A stretch of 12,235 bases of DNA from Verrucomicrobia bacterium UBA3214 (GTDB taxonomy: Bacteria > Verrucomicrobiota > Kiritimatiellia > RFP12 > UBA1067), in contig DEWI01000013.1 of the NCBI GenBank assembly GCA_002363575.1, forward strand, positions 1 to 12,235. The letters run 5' to 3'. Numbering within the stretch: position 1 is the stretch's first letter; every line of letters starts with the position of its first letter. The position numbers and the translations under genes were made by a program. The notes beneath the pieces are model-generated. The model saw only the letters and a program-made list of their open reading frames with translations, was not told where the DNA came from and made no database searches. Of the stretch, positions 1-5,774 are shown piece after piece.

Positions 1-60
1 ATGAAGAAGATGTACATCCACAAGATCGTAAAGGTCTTGGGATCGAACAACAAGCTCTAA
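1..60 (+). CDS. C-terminal end of an unidentified protein, cut by the left edge
   Basis: An open frame runs from the first base to a TAA at 58-60 and encodes MKKMYIHKIVKVLGSNNKL. The visible piece is short, basic and AT-richer than the neighbouring genes. The ATG at base 1 coincides with the window edge, so this is more likely the tail of a longer gene than a complete 19-residue peptide, but the two cannot be told apart here. I do not recognise the family. It reads in the same direction as purM and ends 138 bases before the purM ATG. Confidence 0.4.
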   Translation: MKKMYIHKIVKVLGSNNKL

Positions 61-198
61 TCTGGAGTCGCTGGAAGTTGCGCGCGGGTTGCGAACAGCC
101 AGGCGCCGCTTGACCGGCGGGCGCGGCGAGCCGGAATCCGCAGTCCGGGAGGTTTGCAATCCGCAGCGCGGCAACAACAGTTCTCATCTTTCACGGTC
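61..198. other. Intergenic region upstream of purM
   Basis: This stretch lies between the left partial gene and the purM ATG. It contains a weak stem (CGCCG at 104-108 with CGGCG at 115-119) that could help terminate the upstream gene, and a 9-bp direct repeat AATCCGCAG at 135-143 and 158-166. I see no convincing -10 box, and no Shine-Dalgarno sequence close to the ATG at 199. A GGGAGGT at 147-153 directly abuts a TTG at 154, which is too close to serve it as a ribosome site. Confidence 0.4.
135..166. repeat. 9-bp direct repeat upstream of purM
   Basis: AATCCGCAG occurs at 135-143 and again at 158-166, a period of 23 bases, roughly two helical turns. An eight-base version, AATCCGCA, recurs at 215-222 inside purM. 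The spacing would suit a dimeric or repeated protein site such as a purine-pathway regulator, but no inverted symmetry is seen and chance is possible. Confidence 0.3.
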
Positions 199-1239
199 AT
201 GGCAAAAGAAACGAAATCCGCATACGCGCAGGCTGGAGTCAATATAGACAACAAGATGGCGGCGCTCACCGCCATCAAGCAAATGGTCGCCTCCACGAAT
301 ACGCCCGCCGTGATCGGCGGAATCGGTTCTTTCGGAGGCCTCCACAAGGTTCCTGCCGGCTCCGACAGGATCCTTGTCGCATCGACCGACGGCGTCGGCA
401 CGAAGCTCAAAGTCGCGGTGATGATGAACAAGCACGACACCGTCGGGCAGGACATCGTCAATCACTGCGTCAATGACATACTCGTGCAGGGCGCGACGCC
501 GCTGTTCTTCATGGACTACGTCGGGGCGGCGAAGTTCGACGCGGTGCAGTTCAAGCAGATCGTCTCCGGGCTTTGCAAGGCGTGCCGCGAAAACAAGATG
601 GCGCTTCTCGGCGGGGAGACGGCGGAAATGCCCGGCCTTTATCCCGCCGGCGAGTACGATCTGGTCGGCACGATCGTCGGCAGCGTCTCCAAGAAGCAGT
701 TGATAACCGGCAAATCGATTCGCGCAGGGGACGTGATAATCGGGTTCCCGTCCGGCGGCTTGCAGACAAACGGCTTTTCGCTTGCGCGCCGCGTCATATT
801 CGATCTTTGCCACTACACGTGGAAGGACAAGCTGCCCGGCACCAACCAGACGTTCGGCGAAGCTCTCCTCGCGGTGCATAAATCGTTTTTGAAGCCCGTG
901 CAGAAGCTTCTGGAGCGCGGCGTGCGCATAACCGGCATGGCGCATATCACCGGCGGCGGCTTCCAGGACAACATCCCGCGCGTGCTTCCGAAAGTCGTGA
1001 ATGCGGAAATCGACCGCGATTCGTGGGAAGTGCCGACGATTTTCAAATTCATCGAGCGCCAAGGCAAGATCGACCGCGACGAGATGTATCGCGTGTTCAA
1101 CATGGGAATCGGCTACATCGTGATACTCCCGAAGTCGGAATTCACCAAGGCCACCAACATTCTCAGGGCGCAGCATCAGAATTACAGCGTGATCGGCGTG
1201 ATCCGCAAAGGCTCCGGCGTCGTCACGTTCAAGAATTGA
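199..1239 (+). CDS. purM: Phosphoribosylformylglycinamidine cyclo-ligase (AIR synthetase)
   Basis: The enzyme catalyses the ATP-dependent ring closure of formylglycinamidine ribonucleotide to aminoimidazole ribonucleotide, the fifth step of cytosolic purine synthesis. The 346-residue product has the usual family length. Family motifs appear in order: DGVGTK (64-69) in the ATP/substrate region, HDTVGQDIVNHCVNDI (79-94), GGETAEMPG (138-146), SGGLQTNGFSLARR (185-198) and MAHITGGGFQDNIPR (247-261). I chose the ATG at 199 because it starts right before the conserved N-terminal region. An in-frame TTG at 154 would add 15 unconserved residues. No good ribosome site precedes either. No other purine gene is visible. 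A perfect hairpin starts on the base after the stop, so the gene probably ends its transcript here. Identity is secure. Confidence 0.97.
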   Translation: MAKETKSAYAQAGVNIDNKMAALTAIKQMVASTNTPAVIGGIGSFGGLHKVPAGSDRILVASTDGVGTKLKVAVMMNKHDTVGQDIVNHCVNDILVQGATPLFFMDYVGAAKFDAVQFKQIVSGLCKACRENKMALLGGETAEMPGLYPAGEYDLVGTIVGSVSKKQLITGKSIRAGDVIIGFPSGGLQTNGFSLARRVIFDLCHYTWKDKLPGTNQTFGEALLAVHKSFLKPVQKLLERGVRITGMAHITGGGFQDNIPRVLPKVVNAEIDRDSWEVPTIFKFIERQGKIDRDEMYRVFNMGIGYIVILPKSEFTKATNILRAQHQNYSVIGVIRKGSGVVTFKN

Positions 1240-1263
1240 CGCGCTTGCGGCCGCGCAAGCGCG
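1240..1263 (+). terminator. Hairpin directly after the purM stop codon
   Basis: CGCGCTTGCG (1240-1249) and CGCAAGCGCG (1254-1263) form a perfect 10-bp stem with a GCCG loop, beginning on the base after the TGA. There is no T-run after it, so it is not a textbook intrinsic terminator. Its position suggests transcription termination or protection of the mRNA 3' end. The stem is certain from the sequence; the function is inferred. Confidence 0.65.
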
Positions 1264-1295
1264 GCTTCGCCGGCGACCCCTCGGGCGCCTTCGCT

Positions 1296-1304
1296 TGATA
1301 TAAT
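1296..1304 (+). promoter_or_regulatory. Extended -10 promoter of coaB
   Basis: TGATATAAT matches the extended -10 consensus TGnTATAAT exactly and lies in the only AT-rich patch of this gap. The bases about 17 upstream (near 1276-1281, ACCCCT) do not resemble TTGACA. This fits the established finding that extended -10 promoters can do without a -35 box. A start site about seven bases downstream would fall near 1311, leaving a leader of only about seven bases before the coaB ATG at 1318. Confidence 0.7.
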
Positions 1305-1317
1305 ATATAGACCGTCC

Positions 1318-1980
1318 ATGAAGCTGCGCTTCGTAATAACGGCCGGACCGACGAGGGAGTTCGTCGATCCGATTCGCTTTCTTTCCAACCCTTCGACGGG
1401 ACGGATGGGGTTCGCCGTCGCGGCGGCGGCGGCGCGCCGCGGCCATGACGTCGTGCTTGTCGCCGGCCCCGTGGAACTGCGGACGCCGCGCGGCGTCGAG
1501 CGGCGCGACGCGACAAGCGCGCGCGACATGCTCGCGGCCGTGGAGGATGCGCTCGCGCAGGGCGACAAGGCGCGCACGGTATTCGTGGCGACGGCGGCGG
1601 TTGCGGATTGGCGGCCGCGCGAGAAAGCGCCGCGCAAGTTGAAAAAAGGCGAAATGCCGGCGACGCTGGAGCTGGTCCGCAATCCCGATATTCTCAAGAG
1701 CGTGAAGGGTTGCCTTTTGAAGGTCGGCTTCGCCGCGGAGACCGGTGATGTGCTGGACGAGGCGCGGCGCAAATGCGCGGAGAAGGGCTTGGCGCTGGTC
1801 GTCGCGAACGACGTGACGCAGCCCGGCGCAGGCTTCGGGACGCCGACGAATCGCGTAGTGTTCATAACGCCCGACGGCGCGGCGCAGCCTCTTCCCTTGT
1901 TGAGCAAGGCGGCGATCGGCGCGCGCATCGTCAGGTTTTGCGAACGCGCGGCGCAGACGGAACAGTCCGGCGGCAGATGA
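1318..1980 (+). CDS. coaB: Phosphopantothenate--cysteine ligase, stand-alone CoaB
   Basis: The enzyme joins 4'-phosphopantothenate to cysteine using a nucleoside triphosphate, in cytosolic coenzyme A synthesis. The 220-residue product covers only the CoaB half of the bifunctional CoaBC (Dfp) protein found in many bacteria. Visible motifs are GPTRE (10-14), RFLSNPSTGRMG (20-31) with the family's conserved Asn24, AAVADWRP (93-100) followed by KLKK (107-110) with the conserved lysines, VGFAAET (136-142) and AND (163-165). No flavin-binding CoaC decarboxylase domain precedes it: the upstream neighbour is purM, and the gene has its own promoter. CoaC must therefore be encoded elsewhere. Split coaB and coaC are known in some bacteria, such as streptococci. 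The ATG at 1318 starts right at the first beta strand, and there is no room for a ribosome site, which suggests a near-leaderless mRNA. Confidence 0.93.
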   Translation: MKLRFVITAGPTREFVDPIRFLSNPSTGRMGFAVAAAAARRGHDVVLVAGPVELRTPRGVERRDATSARDMLAAVEDALAQGDKARTVFVATAAVADWRPREKAPRKLKKGEMPATLELVRNPDILKSVKGCLLKVGFAAETGDVLDEARRKCAEKGLALVVANDVTQPGAGFGTPTNRVVFITPDGAAQPLPLLSKAAIGARIVRFCERAAQTEQSGGR

Positions 1981-2012
1981 GGCGGCGCCTCCCGGCCTGG
2001 CTGCGCGCCGCC
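1981..2012 (+). terminator. Hairpin directly after the coaB stop codon
   Basis: GGCGGCGC (1981-1988) and GCGCCGCC (2005-2012) are perfectly complementary around a 16-base loop. The stem begins on the base after the coaB TGA. No T-run follows and no new promoter is evident before the hydrolase, so it may act as a partial terminator or an RNA-stability element inside an operon. High GC content makes chance stems more likely than elsewhere. Confidence 0.4.
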
Positions 2013-2044
2013 GTCGCCGCATCTCCGGAAAAGAACGTCGCAAG

Positions 2045-2050
2045 AAGGAG
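2045..2050 (+). promoter_or_regulatory. Shine-Dalgarno sequence of the hydrolase gene
   Basis: AAGGAG, within AGAAGGAGAA, lies nine bases before the ATG at 2060. It is the only strong ribosome-binding site seen in this window and it fixes the start of the hydrolase gene. The other starts have none, so this gene stands out and is probably translated from the interior of a coaB transcript. Confidence 0.8.
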
Positions 2051-2059
2051 AACTTCGCA

Positions 2060-2734
2060 ATGGACGTACTCGTATTGAACGGTTGGGCGGCTTCCGTGCA
2101 GGCGTGGGAGCTTTGCAAGTTCCCGCGCCGCCGCATCTATTCTTATATTGAGCAGCTGGACGGCGCGCCAGGCGAAGAACTTGCGAAAAGCGACGGTGCA
2201 ATCCTCGTAGGGTGGTCGATGGGCGGCTCGTCGGCGCTTCGCCTCGCCGCGGAAATGCCGGAGAAAGTGGCCGCGCTTGTACTCGTCGCGGCGACGCCGC
2301 GCATGATGAAGGACGCCGGCGGATGGGCGGGAATGACGGAGCGACGCCTTGCCGCGCTCCAGGCGGGATTGCGCCTTACTCTCGGCGGAGGCTTCTTCGG
2401 CCCTCCGCAGGGCTGCCCCAATCCGTATCAGATGGACTGCGAAGAGAACCTCTCGCGCGGCATCGAATATTTGCGCGCGACTGATTTGCGCGGCGTCCTC
2501 GAAGAGAAGCGCGAGGCGCTTTCGCGCATACCCGCATGGATTTTCCAGAGCGAGCGCGATGCCATCGTGCCGGCGGCGAACGCCGCGTATCTCAAAGGGA
2601 TATTCCCGGAGGCGCGGCTGGAAATCGTGCCCGGCGCGGAACACGCCCTCCCTGTGACGATACCGGAGAAGATCGACGCCGCAGTGCGTTCTCTTGCGGC
2701 ACTGCCGCAAATGGATTCGCGCGCGGGCGCTTGA
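2060..2734 (+). CDS. Alpha/beta hydrolase, BioH-like carboxylesterase
   Basis: This 224-residue cytosolic protein has a full alpha/beta hydrolase catalytic set: nucleophile elbow GWSMGG with Ser53, acid Asp167 in SERDAIVP, and His195 in GAEHALP. The N-terminal LNGWAAS (6-12) fits the oxyanion-hole loop seen as HGW in BioH, the pimeloyl-ACP methyl ester esterase of biotin synthesis. It is somewhat shorter than E. coli BioH (about 256 residues), mainly because it starts right at the first core strand. No biotin gene lies nearby, so a role in pimelate release is a guess, and a general esterase or thioesterase is equally possible. It follows coaB after an 80-base gap, has a good ribosome site, and ends convergently with the SNF2 gene, with its TGA inside a hairpin loop. 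Confidence 0.8.
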   Translation: MDVLVLNGWAASVQAWELCKFPRRRIYSYIEQLDGAPGEELAKSDGAILVGWSMGGSSALRLAAEMPEKVAALVLVAATPRMMKDAGGWAGMTERRLAALQAGLRLTLGGGFFGPPQGCPNPYQMDCEENLSRGIEYLRATDLRGVLEEKREALSRIPAWIFQSERDAIVPAANAAYLKGIFPEARLEIVPGAEHALPVTIPEKIDAAVRSLAALPQMDSRAGA

Positions 2735-2784
2735 GCGCCCGCTCCCGCAGGCATGCGCGGCGCTCGCGTGCGCGCTCAAGCGCC
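2723..2784. terminator. Bidirectional terminator built from the ends of two convergent genes
   Basis: GGCGCTTGAGCGC (2726-2738) and GCGCTCAAGCGCC (2772-2784) are exact reverse complements over 13 bp with a 33-base spacer. Each arm contains the stop codon of one gene: TGA at 2732-2734 on the plus strand, and TGA read from 2778-2776 on the minus strand. The left arm also folds alone, with GCGGGCGC (2723-2730) pairing with GCGCCCGC (2735-2742) around a TTGA loop. Either fold would end transcripts arriving from both sides. There is no T-run. The pairing is seen directly; termination is inferred. Confidence 0.7.
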
Positions 2785-5163
2785 GGCATTGTCGAGCTGC
2801 ACCGTCTCGGCGAATTCTTCGGGGGACATTTTCGCGAGGAAGGCTTCGCCAGTCGCAACCAGGCTGCCGGCGGCGGCGAGCTTGTGCTCGAGTATGGCAT
2901 CGACGCGCTCTTCTATCGTCCCGGACGTTATGAAGATATGGACGAAGACGGTGGAAGTCTGCCCGATTCTGTGCGCGCGGTCGGTCGCCTGCGCTTCGAC
3001 TGCGGGATTCCACCAGCGGTCGAAATGGATGACATGCGTCGCCTTGATTAGATTCAGCCCGAATCCGCCCGTCCGCAGCGAGAGGATGAACGCATTCGGG
3101 CCTGGCGCGTTGAATGCGGCGATCGTTTTTTCTCTCTCCGAAGTCGAGAGCGCGCCGTGCATGAACGGGAACTTGCGGGAGAATCTTTTCTCCAGCGCCT
3201 CCGCCAGCATGGCGCCGATCTTCGCGTACTGGGTGAAGACGAGCGCGGATTCGCCTGCTGCGAATATCGCCTCCAGAAGATCGAAGAGGCGCGCAAGCTT
3301 GCCTTCGCCGTCGCACACGAGCTTCAGGCGCGTTATCAGCGCGAAGATGTCGCCGCGCCTGTGCTCGCTCGCGCGGTAGTCTGCGAGCGCGGTTTCGTAG
3401 GCGGCGCGTTCGCGCTGCGTCAGTTCGCAGTATTCTCTTATCTCCCTCTTCTCGCCAAGTTCCGGCGCGATCGCCGGGTCGTTCTTGAGCCGCCGGAGAA
3501 TGAACGGCTCGAGCGCGTGGCGGATGCGCTTGGCCGCGCCGTGCGCGGCGTCGGCGGCGAGGGGCTTCGAGAAGTTTTCCGTGAAAGTCTTGCGATCCGG
3601 CAGAAAGCCGGGATTGAGAAACTCTTCGAGGCTCCAGAGATCGTCAACGGAATTCTCCACCGGCGTGCCGGTGAGCGCGATGCGCCGCGGCGCCCCGAGC
3701 GCACGCAACGCGCGCGCGGCGCGCGTTGCGGGGTTCTTGACGATCGGCGCTTCGTCGATCACTACCGCGCTCCACGGGAGCATGGAGATTTGCGCATAGT
3801 CTTTCACGAGCAGCGTATAGCTGGTAAGCACGATGTCGGCGGCGGATGCGGCGCGCACGAAGCCGCTTGCGAGGTGGCGCTTTTCCCCGTGGTGCACATA
3901 GACGGCGAGCGACGGCGTGAATCTCGCCGCTTCATGGCGCCAGTTGGAAAGCAGCGAAATCGGCGCGACGATCAGTATCGGCGCTTTCGTGTGCAGCGGG
4001 TCGTCGTCCGGAGCGGACTTCGCGGCATTCCTGAGCCCGCTCGCCCATGCGAGCGTCTGTATCGTCTTGCCAAGGCCCATGTCGTCGGCGAGAAGGGCGC
4101 CAAAGCCGTTGCCGACGAGGAAGTCGAGCCACGCCACGCCGCGCCGCTGGTAGTCGCGCAACGTGCCGGCGAAGCCGGGCGGCGTGCCGTTCGCGAGATG
4201 CAGGCCGCCGCTCTGGCGCAGCTCATTGACGAGGCCGCGCAGCCAGCCGTGCGCGCGCACTTCGTCGATTTGCAGACGCCCGATGGCGCCGGCGCCCAGC
4301 GCGAACGCCACGGCTTCCGTGCGCGAAAGCGCGTTGCCGCCGGCGCGCTCCAGCGCGCGCAGCGCTTCGCGGAGGATTCCGCGATCTACCTCGATCCAGC
4401 GGTCGCGGAAAAACACGAGCGTCGAGCCTTGCTCGAGAAGAAAGCGGATCTCCTCCGCCGTGACTTCCCTTCCTGCGACGCGCACGACAAGGCGCGTAGG
4501 GAGCGGCGCCGCCGCTTTCGCGGAATCTTCGCCTGCGGCGATGTCCAGCGCCACGGAAACCTGCGCGGCGACTTCGCAGCCTTCGACGCCGTAGCCGGCT
4601 TCGCGCAGCCGCCGTGCGCCGCCCTTCAGGAATGCCGCCGCTTCGCCGCGCTCCAGCTGCACGCGCAGCATAGGCCCGGCTTCGCCGCCGCCGCAGGCGC
4701 ACAGCCCGCGAAGAGGACTGAAAAACTCGATGCTTCTCCCGAGCGCTTCATACTGCGCGCGGCCTTCCGGCGCGTTCGTCTCGATGTGGAATTCTCCGTC
4801 GTGCGACGAAAACCGGAAGACGAGCGCCGCGCGCGCTTCAAAATCCGGCAGCGCCGCCGCCGCCCACTCTTCCAGCGTCGCGGCGAACGCCGCGCATTGC
4901 GAATCTTCCCAAGCGACAATCCCCGTGCGGCTGCGCAGCGCCAGAAGCCATGCGTCGTGGAGCGATGGATGCGTCTGATGCTCCGCGTCGCGGCTAAGAG
5001 GCGTCTGCGTGGCGCGGCGCATCGCTTCGTCGATCCAATCGTTTTGCGTGCCGTCGGCTGGGCGCCAGCGCGCATGCCACGCGCCGTCGGCCTCCTTGAC
5101 GAGCGTTGGCACCACGCTACTCGTCGCCGCCAGTTCGAGCGCCTGTTTCTGCGATGGTGTCAT
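2776..5163 (-). CDS. SNF2-family DNA-dependent ATPase (helicase-like)
   Basis: This 795-residue protein should bind duplex DNA and use ATP to move along it or remodel bound proteins. The N-terminal third includes RDRWIEVD (253-260), resembling the accessory domain that precedes many bacterial SNF2 motors. The two RecA-like lobes follow: Walker A LADDMGLGKT (358-367), motif II DEAP (470-473), motif III LTGTPVEN (497-504), LRTGGFGLNL (696-705) and DRAHRIGQ (728-735). Motif II normally reads DEAH or DEAQ. The region between the lobes, usually near CNHP, is shortened to LKLVCDGEGKL. The start is uncertain: the ATG at 5163 overlaps the upstream gene by 47 bases, a TTG at 5196 would overlap more, and a GTG at 5115 sits one base past the upstream stop. 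None has a ribosome site. Translational coupling with the upstream gene is likely. Confidence 0.93.
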   Translation of the reverse strand: MTPSQKQALELAATSSVVPTLVKEADGAWHARWRPADGTQNDWIDEAMRRATQTPLSRDAEHQTHPSLHDAWLLALRSRTGIVAWEDSQCAAFAATLEEWAAAALPDFEARAALVFRFSSHDGEFHIETNAPEGRAQYEALGRSIEFFSPLRGLCACGGGEAGPMLRVQLERGEAAAFLKGGARRLREAGYGVEGCEVAAQVSVALDIAAGEDSAKAAAPLPTRLVVRVAGREVTAEEIRFLLEQGSTLVFFRDRWIEVDRGILREALRALERAGGNALSRTEAVAFALGAGAIGRLQIDEVRAHGWLRGLVNELRQSGGLHLANGTPPGFAGTLRDYQRRGVAWLDFLVGNGFGALLADDMGLGKTIQTLAWASGLRNAAKSAPDDDPLHTKAPILIVAPISLLSNWRHEAARFTPSLAVYVHHGEKRHLASGFVRAASAADIVLTSYTLLVKDYAQISMLPWSAVVIDEAPIVKNPATRAARALRALGAPRRIALTGTPVENSVDDLWSLEEFLNPGFLPDRKTFTENFSKPLAADAAHGAAKRIRHALEPFILRRLKNDPAIAPELGEKREIREYCELTQRERAAYETALADYRASEHRRGDIFALITRLKLVCDGEGKLARLFDLLEAIFAAGESALVFTQYAKIGAMLAEALEKRFSRKFPFMHGALSTSEREKTIAAFNAPGPNAFILSLRTGGFGLNLIKATHVIHFDRWWNPAVEAQATDRAHRIGQTSTVFVHIFITSGTIEERVDAILEHKLAAAGSLVATGEAFLAKMSPEEFAETVQLDNAGA

Positions 5164-5701
5164 TGTCGGCCGTCGTTTCGTTCGCGACTTCGCCAAGCGT
5201 CTTCGTGCCGGAAAGGAGCGCCACGACCTGCTGCTGGACTTCCGAAAGGTTCTCGAGCCGCAGGCGTGGATCTAGAATCACGAAAGTGTCGCCGTTCTTG
5301 CGGTCTTCATAGACGCGGCGTATGCTGCCGTCGCTCTGCGCTTTCGCGTCGCGCTCGACGAGGATTTTCGAGCGCTCCAGCATGACCGCCAGCACGTATA
5401 TCACGTTTTTCATTGCCGGATCGTCAAGAGTGACGAGCTGGCGGAGGATTTCGCCCGCGTCTTCCTTCTTCAGCGGCTCGTCGCGCTTTTCCTTTACCGG
5501 CGCTAGATAGATTCCATCCCAGATCGAGAAGGGCGTCCAATGGCGAGGCTCCGCCTTCCAGCATTCCGGATGGCAGTCGAACCTCTCGTAGCCTTCCGGC
5601 GTTTCGTGCAAAGCGCTTACGACCGGATTCTTGTCCATGAGCGGCTTTTGGCATATGCTGCAGACATGCCCGCGCGCCTTGATGTTCCATTCCTGCGACA
5701 T
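5117..5701 (-). CDS. Conserved small protein with paired Cys motifs (putative zinc ribbon)
   Basis: The 194-residue product has no signal peptide or membrane segment and should be cytosolic. Near its N-terminus it has CSIC (14-17) and, 25 residues later, CHPEC (43-47), a spacing suited to binding one zinc ion. Before these is a basic EWNIKARGH stretch, which resembles a family of uncharacterised proteins I recall from planctomycetes and relatives; I cannot confirm this. The middle (about 75-130) looks helical and charged, and the C-terminal tail is acidic and polar. The gene has its own extended -10 promoter and overlaps the SNF2 gene, so the pair is probably co-expressed, and the protein may assist or be regulated with the ATPase. 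The function is unknown. Confidence 0.75.
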   Translation of the reverse strand: MSQEWNIKARGHVCSICQKPLMDKNPVVSALHETPEGYERFDCHPECWKAEPRHWTPFSIWDGIYLAPVKEKRDEPLKKEDAGEILRQLVTLDDPAMKNVIYVLAVMLERSKILVERDAKAQSDGSIRRVYEDRKNGDTFVILDPRLRLENLSEVQQQVVALLSGTKTLGEVANETTADNDTIAETGARTGGDE

Positions 5702-5711
5702 GACGCTGGAT

Positions 5712-5720
5712 ATTATAGCA
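5712..5720 (-). promoter_or_regulatory. Extended -10 promoter of the Cys-motif protein and SNF2 pair
   Basis: Read on the minus strand, TGCTATAAT (5720 to 5712) matches the extended -10 consensus TGnTATAAT exactly. The expected -35 position (5740 to 5735) reads GTACGG, which is no match. The hexamer ends only ten bases before the ATG at 5701, so transcription would start four to seven bases before the start codon. It mirrors the coaB promoter in composition and in distance to the gene. Confidence 0.7.
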
Positions 5721-5741
5721 TAAATTCCCGCGCTCCGTACC

Positions 5742-5761
5742 CGGCGCGCCTGCGCGCGCCG
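5742..5761 (-). terminator. Hairpin after the secreted metallopeptidase gene
   Basis: CGGCGCGC (5742-5749) pairs with GCGCGCCG (5754-5761) over 8 bp around a CTGC loop. It starts 13 bases beyond the stop codon at 5775-5777 and lies just before the next promoter. No T-run follows. The position between a gene end and a fresh promoter on the same strand supports a terminator role. Confidence 0.55.
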
Positions 5762-5774
5762 TGTCGCGGGCAGG

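Noticed and set aside
1..60. Possible complete 19-residue peptide or dodecin-like start
   Set aside because: The frame touches the window edge, so a truncated gene end is the simpler reading. The resemblance to the dodecin N-terminus is only a few residues.
154..198. TTG start that would lengthen PurM by 15 residues
   Set aside because: The GGGAGGT before it has no spacing to the TTG, the added residues are unlike the family, and the ATG at 199 gives a typical 346-residue PurM.
1421..1442. GGC-type trinucleotide run in coaB
   Set aside because: It encodes a short Ala run in a helix of CoaB and is consistent with the high-GC codon use of the gene.
184..2136. A 650-codon open frame on the minus strand opposite purM and coaB
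   Set aside because: It is Arg/His-rich with no recognisable domain and lies opposite two clearly identified enzymes. Long antisense frames are expected in GC-rich coding DNA.
1931..3316. A 461-codon minus-strand open frame across the hydrolase and the SNF2 3' end
   Set aside because: It spans the ends of two convergent genes and their terminator, has an Arg/Ala-rich composition and no family motifs.
3704..3730. 10-bp inverted repeat (CGCAACGCGC / GCGCGTTGCG) inside the SNF2 gene
   Set aside because: It falls in an Ala/Arg-rich coding stretch (TRAARALRAL) where GC-rich codons easily give symmetry. There is no nearby gene boundary.
3157..5385. A 742-codon plus-strand open frame opposite the SNF2 gene
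   Set aside because: The minus strand carries every SNF2 motif in order. The plus-strand product is an Arg-rich shadow without any domain.
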